The translations under genes were made by a program, and so were the position numbers. Of a stretch of DNA of 64,000 bases, positions 51,203 to 60,163 are shown in pieces. The stretch covers positions 248,001-312,000 of the forward strand of contig NZ_CP028908.1 of the NCBI RefSeq assembly GCF_024181725.1, written 5' to 3'. A model generated the notes under the pieces. That model was not told the DNA's origin, did no database searches, and saw only the letters and a list, made by a program, of their open reading frames with translations. Numbering within the stretch: the stretch's first letter is position 1; each line of letters starts with the position of its first letter. Source of the DNA: Bradyrhizobium sp. WD16. GTDB lineage: Bacteria > Pseudomonadota > Alphaproteobacteria > Rhizobiales > Xanthobacteraceae.

Positions 51203-51306
51203 GGAATCGCTCCCTCCTATCGGAGCGACTGCCACAAAACGCAAAAGTGATGGCGGCTTATTGATCGAGGTCAAAGCCGCCTCGAGGCGCGGCGCCGCGA
51301 CGCACC

Positions 51307-51663
51307 ATGCGCCAACCGGTGTCCGCGTCACGCGAGAACGCGAGCATGATCCTTTCGATCAGATCTTCTCCGTTGACGGAGTTTCCTCCGCCCCGCGAGG
51401 GCCGAGCGCAAACAGGCTGGACAGCGAGGGAACTCCTGGCGGCCGAGCGAATTGCGCGAGATCAGGCCGAGGATCCGCGCATGGCAAAACTGGTCAAGCA
51501 GCTTCAAAGGCAGGCCGACAAGGCCGCACGCCTCGCCATCGAGATGAACGACCCGGAATTGTCGAAAGACTTCGCCAATCTCGCCGCCGCCTACCGGGCG
51601 CAGGCGGCAACAGTGAAGGAAACGGCAAAGAAGAAGGGCAAGAAGAACCGGGCCGGGAAATAG
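51307..51663 (+). CDS. Small helical protein with lysine-rich tail
   Basis: A 118-residue frame; the translation start is unclear, since ATG 51307 and ATG 51481 both are possible. The part from 51481, MAKLVKQLQRQADKAARLAI and NDPELSKDFANLAAAYRAQA, is strongly helical, and the end is KKKGKKNRAGK. Function unknown; it may bind nucleic acid. Confidence 0.45.
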   Translation: MRQPVSASRENASMILSIRSSPLTEFPPPREGRAQTGWTARELLAAERIARDQAEDPRMAKLVKQLQRQADKAARLAIEMNDPELSKDFANLAAAYRAQAATVKETAKKKGKKNRAGK

Positions 51664-51860
51664 AGCCCACCGCAATTGCTCGCCTCAACCGTTGCGCCGA
51701 GCGATCGCGGTCGATGCCGGGCGGCGAGGAGCGGCGCCAAGCGCACCTCTCCCCGCACTGCGGCTGGCATCCGGGGAACTCGTCAGGCCTGCGAACAGGC
51801 TCCCCGGCGGCAAGGACTTGAGACTGCAAGCATTGGGAAGCCTGCGCGCGGATCGAGGCT

Positions 51861-52337
51861 CTACGACAGCGCGCTCCAGGTGCCGTCGGGATTGCGGCAG
51901 GCGGTGCCGCGCTCGGTCTGCGGCTGGCCGTCGATATAGATCACCTGGGTGAATGGCCGGCACCGCATGCCCTGGCGCTGATAGGCGGCGCCGGGGACGA
52001 CATCGCCGTAGCGGCCGGTCTGCGGATTGCGCCATTGGACCGGCGTTCCGGCCGGTCCCTGATCGAGCGCCCGCATCTGCGCCTCGTAGGCGAGCCGCCG
52101 GTCCTGCTCGTCGAGACTGGCGCCGATCCGGTTGCCGATCAGGCCACCGATGGCCGCGCCGGCCAGAGCCGCGCCGACGCGCTCGCCGGTGCCACCGCCG
52201 ATCGTCGATCCGATCAGCGCGCCGGCGATGGCACCGCCGGCGGTGCCGGTGTTCTCCTTTGGCCCTGCGTTGGACGCACAGCCCGCCAGCGCGACGGCGA
52301 AAAGGGTGGAAATGAGAATGGTCGGCTTCCGCATCAT
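51861..52337 (-). CDS. Glycine-zipper outer-membrane lipoprotein (17-kDa surface antigen-like)
   Basis: A 158-residue lipoprotein with lipobox LAGC near residue 19. A glycine-zipper domain (GAIAGALIGSTIGGGTGERV and GAALAGAAIGGLIGNRIG) is followed by a globular end with CRPFTQVIYIDGQPQ and RGTACRNPDGTW. This layout is the Rickettsia 17-kDa antigen/SmpA-like family, probably anchored to the outer membrane. Confidence 0.82.
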   Translation of the reverse strand: MMRKPTILISTLFAVALAGCASNAGPKENTGTAGGAIAGALIGSTIGGGTGERVGAALAGAAIGGLIGNRIGASLDEQDRRLAYEAQMRALDQGPAGTPVQWRNPQTGRYGDVVPGAAYQRQGMRCRPFTQVIYIDGQPQTERGTACRNPDGTWSALS

Positions 52338-52815
52338 GTGTGTCCGCTCGCAGAGTTGGCGGCTGCGCGGGCATTTCCACCCAGCCGGAAGGCAAATCGA
52401 AATCGCAAGAGGGGCCACACCGCATGGTCCTTATCCCGGCCATTCGCATCGCGGTGCGCCAGGCGCGCCGCGTGAAATGGTAGGATCAAAAGGACCACCA
52501 GAACATTAATGGTCTGGCGGAGCGTTGGATCTGAGCCTCGTTCGCATGTCCGCTGTAACGCGGGCCGCGCCTGAGATCCGCTCCACCGGGCGTCCCCCTT
52601 GCCTTTCGAGACGAGCAAGATTGAATGATTGGGGCGGAAATTCGACCGTGCGGATCGCGCAGCGGGCGAATCGCAACTTGCGCGCCGATGTCGCCGTTTG
52701 CACCCAGGGCATTGCGCCGCAATGCGTGATAGAATCAAATCATTTCCACAAGCTCAGATATTGCAATTCCGGCTGGCAGGACTTTAGATCGGCCAAGGAC
52801 AAGAGGGCGACGGCG
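52338..52815. other. Intergenic region without a recognised gene
   Basis: Nearly 480 bp between the divergent lipoprotein gene and the H1-like gene. A short C-like fragment (TTGGATCTGA at 52525) is present. Frames that cross it extend the downstream gene and lack support. Confidence 0.4.
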
Positions 52816-53172
52816 ATGAGAAAACCATCGAAAGCCAGGAAAGCGGCGCGCAAGACGAAGGCGGCGCCCAAGAAGAGATCCCCCAAGAAGCGATCCCTTA
52901 AGAAGACATCGCGCAAGAAAGCCGCGGCCAAGAAGTCGCCGGTCAAGAAGACCACCCGCAAGAAGACGGCGGCCACGAAGACCGCGAGCAGGAAGGCGAA
53001 GGCCATCGGCAAGCGCGTTGCCGCGGCTACCGGCTGCTGCACGTTGACGGGGAGCGGTCCCGACGAGCAGCGCGAAGGCCTGACCAAGGAGCAATGCCGG
53101 CGCCTCGCCATGCGCAAGGGCAAGAATTACCAGTGGATCGCCGGTCTGTGTGCCGAGTCGGGCCGGCGGTGA
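52816..53172 (+). CDS. Lysine-rich, histone H1-like protein with a C-terminal cysteine domain
   Basis: A 118-residue protein. Residues 1-68 are AK/KK repeats of the H1 or AlgP type (KKRSPKKRSLKKTSRKK), and residues 72-118 are a small domain with four cysteines (TGCCTLTG, KEQCRRLAMRKG and WIAGLCAES). The tail should bind DNA; the Cys domain may bind zinc. ATG 52816 follows AAGAGGGCGAC; a longer frame upstream was not used. It overlaps the next gene by 4 bases. Confidence 0.75.
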   Translation: MRKPSKARKAARKTKAAPKKRSPKKRSLKKTSRKKAAAKKSPVKKTTRKKTAATKTASRKAKAIGKRVAAATGCCTLTGSGPDEQREGLTKEQCRRLAMRKGKNYQWIAGLCAESGRR

Positions 53173-53990
53173 AGTCCGCCCGCCGGCTTCCCGCGATGGC
53201 CGCCCTGCTGGGCGCCATGGCCTGCACCGGCTGCGCCGTCCCCTCCTATGACGTGCCGCGCGACGAATATGCACAGCCAACGGTGCGAACGATCATCGAA
53301 CGCATTCAATGCGAGTTGCGCGACATGGTGCGCGACGACCGACCGGGCGATCCGGCCGCCTTCCACCGGCTGTTTCTTCTCAATGGCGACTACGAGGTCG
53401 TCGCCTCGCTCTCCCTCGAAGTCAACGACGCCGGCGGATTGGCTCCGAGCGTCACATACCTGACGCCGCTCGGGGCGGCCGCCTCGCTGACGGTGAGCGC
53501 CAACGCAACGCTCAACGCCTCCCGCGACCACACCTTCAGCGAGAATGTGCAACTCTCCATCCGACAGATCTATCAGGACTGGAAGTCGGGCCTCAGACCC
53601 TACGACTGTCCGGCGGCGGACACCCATCTGTCGGGGGCGCTCGGCGTCAAGGATCTGGTGTCGATGGCCGCCTCCACACCCGAGCTGAGCGAAACCACGA
53701 AGGACGGGCGAAAAGGCGTCTTCGGCGGAACCATCCAGTTCGTCGTGACGAAATCGCTCACCGCCGCCGGGCCGGCGTGGGCGCTGGTGCGCTTCAGGAA
53801 CATTTCGCTGCTCGGCAACCTGTCCGAGATCAACACCGACCGGATCACCCTGGCTTTCGCCCAGGGCAGTCTCGCCGGCAAACGGCTGCCTCAGATCAAT
53901 GGGTACAATGCCGCCGGCTATCAATTCCTGCAGCAGCAGCTGCTCAACTCGATCAATTCGCAATTGGTCATTCAGAACAGCCCGCGATGA
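53169..53990 (+). CDS. Conserved lipoprotein of unknown function
   Basis: A 273-residue protein from GTG 53169, overlapping the H1-like stop (53169-53172). The signal MAALLGAMACTGC suggests lipidation. The mature part contains RTIIERIQCELRDMVRDDRP, LEVNDAGGLAPSVTYLTPLG and GYQFLQQQLLNSINSQLV. No catalytic motif is seen; I do not recognise the family. Confidence 0.6.
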   Translation: MKSARRLPAMAALLGAMACTGCAVPSYDVPRDEYAQPTVRTIIERIQCELRDMVRDDRPGDPAAFHRLFLLNGDYEVVASLSLEVNDAGGLAPSVTYLTPLGAAASLTVSANATLNASRDHTFSENVQLSIRQIYQDWKSGLRPYDCPAADTHLSGALGVKDLVSMAASTPELSETTKDGRKGVFGGTIQFVVTKSLTAAGPAWALVRFRNISLLGNLSEINTDRITLAFAQGSLAGKRLPQINGYNAAGYQFLQQQLLNSINSQLVIQNSPR

Positions 53991-54042
53991 CGCGGCGAGG
54001 CCGGCGCTCATCGACCTGGCGCACCGTCATCGGCAAGCCGCG

Positions 54043-54831
54043 CTACTGAAAATTTCTGGCGAGCTGGCGGACGCTGTTCAGCACCATGTTCCCCAAGCGC
54101 TTGCCGCGGTTGCGCAGAATGCGCTGCAGGCCGCTGTCGACGAAGTACTGCAGGATGATCAGGTCGCGCGTCGTTACCTCCGGGCCGACCGGGTCGACCG
54201 AATGCCAGCTCTCGTCGCCGACGGCGAAGGCAAAGCCGGAATTGGGCAGGAACTGGCCTTTGCCGGCGCGCTCGAGGCTGCCGTCGGCCGCACGCCTGTG
54301 CAGCACCGTGCCGATATGCGCCGTGGCCGCGTCCCGCGGCAGGTAGATCAGGACGGTGATGCCCTTCCAGTGCGTGTCGGTGTGCGGCGCGATGTGATAG
54401 CCGGCGATGTCGCGGGTCAACACCGGAATCGGAAACAGGCCGACCTTGTCGTAGCCGGCGCCGAAGCGCGCGCGCAGGCCGGGCGCCATCCGGCGAACGA
54501 AGGCTGCCTGCAATTCGCTCGAGCACAGGACACGGCCGACCAGATCCCACACCGCGCGCTTCTCCGGCGGCAGGGCGCGCGTGTATTCGGGAAACAGATC
54601 GATCTTCACCCGCGTCGGTGTGCCGTCGGCGAGGTCGTTCTCCCTGGCGCGGCCCGACATCGGTCGATAGTCCGCCGCATCGGGCAAGGTCGCGGTCATC
54701 TGCCGGTAGAGATCAGGCGGAAAGAACCGATCGAATGTAACGTGGTGAAACGGCGCACTCACGTCGCGCGCGCCATCAACGGCCCTCACCACGAAATCGG
54801 AAATATCTTTCATCGACCCCAGCTCGCTCAT
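54043..54831 (-). CDS. 2OG-Fe(II) oxygenase-like protein
   Basis: A 262-residue double-stranded beta-helix protein. The iron motif is in HIAPHTDTHWKGITVLIYLP (H-x-D), the distal His in DESWHSVDP and the 2-oxoglutarate Arg in TTRDLIILQYFVD. It resembles prolyl-4-hydroxylase-type enzymes that hydroxylate proteins or small molecules. The substrate is unknown. Confidence 0.75.
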   Translation of the reverse strand: MSELGSMKDISDFVVRAVDGARDVSAPFHHVTFDRFFPPDLYRQMTATLPDAADYRPMSGRARENDLADGTPTRVKIDLFPEYTRALPPEKRAVWDLVGRVLCSSELQAAFVRRMAPGLRARFGAGYDKVGLFPIPVLTRDIAGYHIAPHTDTHWKGITVLIYLPRDAATAHIGTVLHRRAADGSLERAGKGQFLPNSGFAFAVGDESWHSVDPVGPEVTTRDLIILQYFVDSGLQRILRNRGKRLGNMVLNSVRQLARNFQ

Positions 54832-55156
54832 GGAAAATCAATACCGGCACTGCTCGCCGCGAGCAAGCGACTGACATATCAACCCGCAAGCGAGTTGAGA
54901 AACGCTCCGATCTCGACGCGAGAGCGGAAGAATGGTTTCGCTCGGCAGCCGTCCGTAAACGCTTCGATGATCCAACGCCCGACTGATGCGGCCTCGCGCG
55001 TGGGTGCGATCGCATCGCGCTGCAATCGCGGAGCATCATAGCTGCCGGCGGCTCGGCCACAAGCTCGCCAAGGCAGACGTTACGGTGCAGCCCGCACTCG
55101 CCACCTTCGGCTAAGCGACCATGGAGGCGCCGGAGACGAAGCTATCGCCCTGTTCC
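54832..55156. other. Intergenic stretch without a recognised gene
   Basis: Nothing supported here; frames are short and overlap. It separates the oxygenase from the MetQ-like gene. Confidence 0.35.
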
Positions 55157-55939
55157 TCAAAAGGCCGGAATCTGGCCGGGCAACTTGTCCTTGATGACCT
55201 GGCGGATGGTGTCATTCTGATAGGCGTGCACCAGCTTGGCTACCCAAGGGGCATTCTTGTCGCGCTCGCGGACAGCTATGAAATTGTTGTAGGGGTTGTT
55301 GACCGGCGACTCGATCGCGATCGCGTCTTTCTCTGGAATCAGCCCGGCCGGAACGGCGTAGTTGGTATTGATCACAGCGGCGTCGACATCGTCGAGGCTG
55401 CGCGGAAGCTGGGCCGCGTCGATCTCGCGGATCCGCAGCTTCTTGGGATTGTCGATGACATCGAGCACGGTCGGCAACAGGCCCACACCGTCCTTGACCT
55501 TGATCAGCTTCTGAGCCTGCAGGAGCAGGAGCGCACGCCCGCCGTTGGACGGGTCGTTCGGGATGCCGATCGAGGCACCGTCCCTGATTTCGCCAACAGA
55601 CTTGACCTTCCTGGAATAGAGGCCAATCGGCGCGACGATCGTCTCTCCGACCGGGGTGATCTTGTAACCCCGCGTCTTGATCTGGTTGTCGAGGAAGGGC
55701 TTGTGCTGGAAGGCGTTGGCGTCGAGATCACCGGCATCGAGCGCGGCGTTCGGCAGCAGATAGTCGTTGAAGACCACGACGGTGATGTCGAGGCCGTCCC
55801 TGGCGGCGATCTCCTTGACCTTGCCCCAGACGGCCTCATCGTTGCCGCTCGAGATTCCGACCTTGATTTTCTGATCGGCGAAGGCCGGTGCGGCGAACAG
55901 CGCGACACCGACGAGGAGGGAAACTAAACGGTGCATCAT
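55157..55939 (-). CDS. MetQ/NlpA-family solute-binding protein
   Basis: A 260-residue periplasmic binding protein with a signal peptide ending FAAPAFA (near 21), without the lipobox Cys of MetQ. The family signatures are VVVFNDYLLPNAALDAGDLD and AFQHKPFLDNQIKTRGY, and NPYNNFIAVRERDKNAPWV near the C-terminus. It binds methionine or a similar ligand for an ABC importer, but no ABC or permease gene is adjacent, so it may be an orphan. Confidence 0.85.
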   Translation of the reverse strand: MMHRLVSLLVGVALFAAPAFADQKIKVGISSGNDEAVWGKVKEIAARDGLDITVVVFNDYLLPNAALDAGDLDANAFQHKPFLDNQIKTRGYKITPVGETIVAPIGLYSRKVKSVGEIRDGASIGIPNDPSNGGRALLLLQAQKLIKVKDGVGLLPTVLDVIDNPKKLRIREIDAAQLPRSLDDVDAAVINTNYAVPAGLIPEKDAIAIESPVNNPYNNFIAVRERDKNAPWVAKLVHAYQNDTIRQVIKDKLPGQIPAF

Positions 55940-56061
55940 CTCATCTGATCCCAAAAACGACGCTTCTTCCAGTCGGGGCACATCCGAAGCCTCGGGCGTG
56001 AGGCATGCCTCCGATGGCGACCATTCGTCCAAAACGACAAGCTCGTCAACCGATCGATCTT

Positions 56062-56227
56062 CTAGTGTCCCGTCTCCGAATTACCGCTTCGTTTGCCTCA
56101 CCCTCGCACGGTCATTCGGAGACATCGGGACACTAGCAAAATCAAAAAGCTAGTGTGGCTTATGTCTCGCAATTGCCTACAGGGGCTCGCCGCAAAGGGC
56201 ATAGGCAATTGCGAGACGCCACACCAG
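56062..56227 (+). repeat. BA element, forward orientation
   Basis: B 56062-56136, L1 56133-56153, A 56150-56227, 166 bp; the last border is CCAG. It lies in the divergent gap between the MetQ-like and DppA-like genes. Confidence 0.9.
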
Positions 56228-56656
56228 AGCTGCTTGATCCCGGGATCGCCCCTCACTCGAAAACTCCACGCCCATTTCGGCGTACACATCTACCGTAGTC
56301 CATTCCAAATAATGACGTGCGGTGAGAACGATTCAACTTCGTCCTCTGAGCAGATCAGCCGGTCTCACTCAGTTCAGCATGGTGCTGCAGAGTGCAGCCC
56401 CCGCATTTCATCGAGATGCGGGATCATCGCGCTTGTGCCCGAAGTTCAATGACAGCCGTGCCGAGACCAGAATAGCCCTTCGACCGCGCCGACACCGCAC
56501 GATCGCAGCAGAGTTTTCCGTCCGTCCCATGCCGCGTCGAAACTTCGCCTCCACTTCGATCGAAATACAAAATTGACCGTTTGTGCCGGCGCGCCATAGC
56601 TTTTCGTGCGCTGATTTCGCGTATATCGCCCACCGCGACGCCAGAGGTGATCCAGG
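56228..56656. other. Intergenic region without a recognised gene
   Basis: About 430 bp upstream of the DppA-like gene. It should hold that gene's promoter. Short frames are present but I support none. Confidence 0.4.
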
Positions 56657-58273
56657 ATGGTCAAGAAGCCCGATCGCATTCGCAGTCTCCTCAACCGGCG
56701 ACAGGTCCTGACGGCTGGCGCCGGGTTGATGGCATTGCCGCTCGCCGGCTCTCCTGCCCTTGCCCAGATACGCCGCGGCGGCACCTTGACCGTCATCACA
56801 CAGGGAGAGCCGCGAACGCTCGTCCCGCTGCTCGACACGAACACGTTCACCCGCAACATCAGCACCAAGGTCGTGGAAGGCCTGCTGACCTACGATGCCC
56901 AATTCACGCCGCGTCCGCTGCTGGCGATCGCCTGGAATGTCAGCGCGGACGGCCTCGAATATGCATTCACGCTGCGTCCGGGCGTCAAATGGCACGACGA
57001 TGCCGACTTCACCTCCACCGACGTCCAATTTTCGCTTCGAGCCTTGCAGAAGGTCGGGCCGCGCGGCCGGATCAGCTTTGCCAATATCGAGCGGGTCGAA
57101 ACACCCGACAAATTGACCGCCGTGGTGAAGCTGTCGAAGCCCATTCCCTATTTTCTCAAGGCGCTTTCCTCTGCGGAGTCCCCCATCATTCCGCATCATG
57201 CCTACCAATCCGCCAATCTCGAAAATCTCGATGCCAGCCCAAACAACAACGCGCCCATCGGAACTGGACCGTTCATTTTCGAGGACTGGAAACGCGGCAG
57301 CCATGTCAGCCTGCGCCGCAATCCCCAATACTGGCGTCCGGACCGCCCCTATCTGGATCGGGTGGTCGTTAAATTCATTGCCGATCCGGCGGCGGCGTCG
57401 GCAGCGCTCGAAACGCGAGAGGCGGACGTCAGCGACAGCGTCTCGCTGTCCGATCTCCAGCGGCTGGAGCAAGGCGGGAAATTCCTCATTTCATCGCAGC
57501 GGGATGCCTATCTCAACAATGCGGAGGTGCTGGAGTTCAATCTTGATAACCAGTATCTCGCCCAGCGCGCCGTCCGACACGCGATCGCGCACGCAATCGA
57601 CCGCGATTTCATTCGCCAGTGGATCTACTATGGCTACGCCAGCCCCATACGCACTCCGATTCCGGACGTGCTGCCGGCGTACTCCGACCCGACGACCTTC
57701 GACTATCCTTTCAACCTTGACGAAGCCAACCGCCTTCTCGACGAAGCGGGCCTGAAGCGTGGCAGCGGCGGCGTCCGTTTTGGCTTAAAGCTGACGTTCA
57801 TTCCAGGAGCCGCTTTCAAGTCGACGGCCAGCTACCTGCGCTCCGCCCTTGGTTCCGCCGGCATCCGCGTCGATGTTGTCGAGGGCGACCTCGGCACCTT
57901 CATCAAGCGAGTCTACTACGACCGGGATTTCGACCTCAACGTCAATGGGCTCGGCCTTCTGTTCGATCCGACCGTGGGCGTCCAGCGAATCTACTGGTCT
58001 GACGGGATCAAGCACCCGCTGCCTTATGTCAACGCGGCACACTACAACAATCCTGAGGTGGACCAGCTATTCCGCCTGGCTGGCACCGAGCGCGACGAGA
58101 GCCGCCGCGCCGAGCAATTCCGCGCGATCCAGAGGATCGTCAGCGACGAGCTGCCCGCCCTGCCGTTGGTGGCGCTGAATACAAGGACCGTGAGCAATCG
58201 TCGCGTGCACGATCTCTACAACAGCGTTGACTTGACCGCGGGAGACTTTTCCGATGCCTGGCTTGATCGGTAA
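56657..58273 (+). CDS. ABC transporter substrate-binding protein, DppA/OppA family
   Basis: A 538-residue periplasmic protein. A twin-arginine-like signal NRRQVLTAGAGLMALPLAGS is at the N-terminus. Family motifs include LTPRPLLAIAW-like LLTYDAQFTPRPLLAIAWNV, FTLRPGVKWHDDADFTSTDV and NAPIGTGPFIFEDWKRGSHV. It binds peptides or related cations; the permease and ATPase genes are not here, so it may be an orphan or be followed by genes elsewhere. Confidence 0.9.
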   Translation: MVKKPDRIRSLLNRRQVLTAGAGLMALPLAGSPALAQIRRGGTLTVITQGEPRTLVPLLDTNTFTRNISTKVVEGLLTYDAQFTPRPLLAIAWNVSADGLEYAFTLRPGVKWHDDADFTSTDVQFSLRALQKVGPRGRISFANIERVETPDKLTAVVKLSKPIPYFLKALSSAESPIIPHHAYQSANLENLDASPNNNAPIGTGPFIFEDWKRGSHVSLRRNPQYWRPDRPYLDRVVVKFIADPAAASAALETREADVSDSVSLSDLQRLEQGGKFLISSQRDAYLNNAEVLEFNLDNQYLAQRAVRHAIAHAIDRDFIRQWIYYGYASPIRTPIPDVLPAYSDPTTFDYPFNLDEANRLLDEAGLKRGSGGVRFGLKLTFIPGAAFKSTASYLRSALGSAGIRVDVVEGDLGTFIKRVYYDRDFDLNVNGLGLLFDPTVGVQRIYWSDGIKHPLPYVNAAHYNNPEVDQLFRLAGTERDESRRAEQFRAIQRIVSDELPALPLVALNTRTVSNRRVHDLYNSVDLTAGDFSDAWLDR

Positions 58274-58695
58274 CGGTGAAGCCTCGACGAATATCGACCG
58301 AATGACCTCAGGTGCATTTCGTCCGACACCTGTCTGACGGGCGGCACACCCCAAGGGCTGGCTCTTGACGAGGTCGGAGGCATCCACCCGGTTCCACCAT
58401 GCAGTCTGAAACGGCAGCCGGCCCGCATCCGCCACACGCGGGTCGCGCATGGGCCGCACCTCGGCCGCAGCGCGGCACGGCACGGCACGGCACGGCAAGG
58501 TTGCCTTCACCGGGCGCTCCACCTATAAAGCCCGAATGACATCCGCTCCGATCCGGCCCGCGATCTCGTGGTGGCGCTCCTCATAAGGAGCGGCGTGTCG
58601 TCTTTCATCGACCGATATTGCCGCCGTATTGGCTGGCAAGGTTGATATCCGCGCAAAGATCGATACGGCGGCTCCCTCCAGGAGAGCCTTCCGTC
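58274..58695. other. Intergenic region with a short GGCAC tandem repeat
   Basis: No gene is supported in these 420 bp. Four GGCAC units lie at 58474-58493. The end of the region holds the trpS promoter and ribosome site. Confidence 0.45.
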
Positions 58696-59730
58696 ATGCC
58701 TGTTCGTCCAACCGTTCTCACTGGCGATCGCCCCACCGGGCCGCTTCACCTCGGCCATTATGTCGGCTCGCTGCGTAATCGCGTCGCGCTGCAGCGCGAT
58801 CACCGTCAATTCATTCTGGTGGCCGACGCCCAGGCGCTGACCGACAACGCCCATGATCCGGCCAAGGTCTCGCGCAACGTCCTCGAAGTCGCTGCGGATT
58901 ATCTCGCTGTGGGCATCGATCCGGCGGCGAGCACGATCTGCGTCCAATCCGCGCTGCCGGCGCTCGCCGAACTGACGCTGCTCTATCTGAACTTCGTCAG
59001 CGTCGCCCGCCTCGAACGCAATCCGACGATCAAGGACGAGATCAAGGCGCGGCAGTTCGGCAGGGACATCCCGGCGGGATTCCTGTGCTATCCCGTGGCC
59101 CAGGCGGCGGACATCACCGCTTTCAAGGCCACCATCGTCCCGGTCGGCGACGATCAGCTGCCGCTCATCGAGCAGACCAACGAGATCGTCCGGCGCATCA
59201 ATCGCCAGGCGAGGCGCGACATCCTGCCGGACGCACGCGGGCTGTTGTCCAGGATCAGCCGCCTGCCCGGCATCGACGGCCGCGCCAAGATGAGCAAATC
59301 GCAAGGCAACGCCATCACGCTGTCGGCGTCGGACGCCGACATCATCGCCGCGGTTCAGGCCATGTACACCGATCCGGATCATCTGCGCGTCGCCGATCCC
59401 GGTCGTGTCGAAGGCAACGTGGTCTTCACCTATCTCGACGCGTTCGATGACGACAGCGCCACCGTGGCCGATCTGAAGGCGCGCTATCGTCGCGGCGGGC
59501 TCGGCGATGTCGAACTCAAGCGCCGGCTCGCGCGCGTCCTCTGCGACGTCATCGGACCGATCCGCCAGCGCCGGGCGGACATCGCCCGCGACCCCGATAC
59601 GATTCGCGACATCCTGCATGCGGGGACGATGGCAGCCCGCGGGGTGACGGCCACGACGCTGGCGGAGGTGCGACAGGCGCTGGGCCTGTTCGAACTAACG
59701 AAGCCTGACAAGTGCCCGGCCCCCGAATGA
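58696..59730 (+). CDS. trpS: Tryptophan-tRNA ligase
   Basis: A 344-residue class I tRNA synthetase charging tRNA-Trp. The HIGH-like motif is in GPLHLGHYVGSLRN near 15-28, and the KMSKS motif is in GRAKMSKSQGNA near 200. CYPVAQAADITAFKA is the Trp pocket segment. ATG 58696 follows AGGAGAG; an upstream frame is not needed. It is separate from the main trp genes and may be a second copy. Confidence 0.93.
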   Translation: MPVRPTVLTGDRPTGPLHLGHYVGSLRNRVALQRDHRQFILVADAQALTDNAHDPAKVSRNVLEVAADYLAVGIDPAASTICVQSALPALAELTLLYLNFVSVARLERNPTIKDEIKARQFGRDIPAGFLCYPVAQAADITAFKATIVPVGDDQLPLIEQTNEIVRRINRQARRDILPDARGLLSRISRLPGIDGRAKMSKSQGNAITLSASDADIIAAVQAMYTDPDHLRVADPGRVEGNVVFTYLDAFDDDSATVADLKARYRRGGLGDVELKRRLARVLCDVIGPIRQRRADIARDPDTIRDILHAGTMAARGVTATTLAEVRQALGLFELTKPDKCPAPE

Positions 59731-59803
59731 CCGCCCACTTACCGCACGCACTCCGAATACCAGTGCCGCGACCGCCACGCGCTGAACATGCCCGCCAGGA
59801 TGC

Positions 59804-60151
59804 TCAGCCTTTAAGCGCGGTGACCACGACTTCAATCGAGGCGCCGCCACCGAGACCGGCCACCTCGACCGTCGCTCGCGTCGGCAGGTTGTCGCCGAAG
59901 AATTCGGTCCAGGCCGCGTCCATCTCCTTCTTCTTGGACAGATCCGTCACGAAGATCGAGGCGCTGACGACGCGGGATGCATCCGTTCCCGCCTCTTTCA
60001 GATAGCCGGCAATCTTGCCGAGGATGTTGCGGGTCTGCTCAGCCATGGAGGCGCTGGTGTCGTCGGCGATCGTGCCGCCGACGAACACAAGACCATTGGC
60101 TTCGACGGCGCGGTGCATGATCGGGGTACGGATGTTACGGATGATGCTCAT
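59804..60151 (-). CDS. ridA: RidA family enamine/imine deaminase
   Basis: A 115-residue RidA protein. Features are GLVFVGGTIADDTSASMAEQ near 20-39, the DASRVVSASIFVTDLSKKKE segment, and the R105-type Arg in LPTRATVEV. It hydrolyses reactive imines from PLP or flavin amine oxidations. It is the last gene of the operon with amino-acid oxidase genes, and that fits their imine products. Confidence 0.9.
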   Translation of the reverse strand: MSIIRNIRTPIMHRAVEANGLVFVGGTIADDTSASMAEQTRNILGKIAGYLKEAGTDASRVVSASIFVTDLSKKKEMDAAWTEFFGDNLPTRATVEVAGLGGGASIEVVVTALKG

Positions 60152-60163
60152 GATGTCCTCTTG

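Noticed and set aside
58474-58493. GGCAC repeats as a functional element
   Set aside because: Four 5-bp units in GC-rich DNA can arise by slippage, and no gene or site is disturbed.
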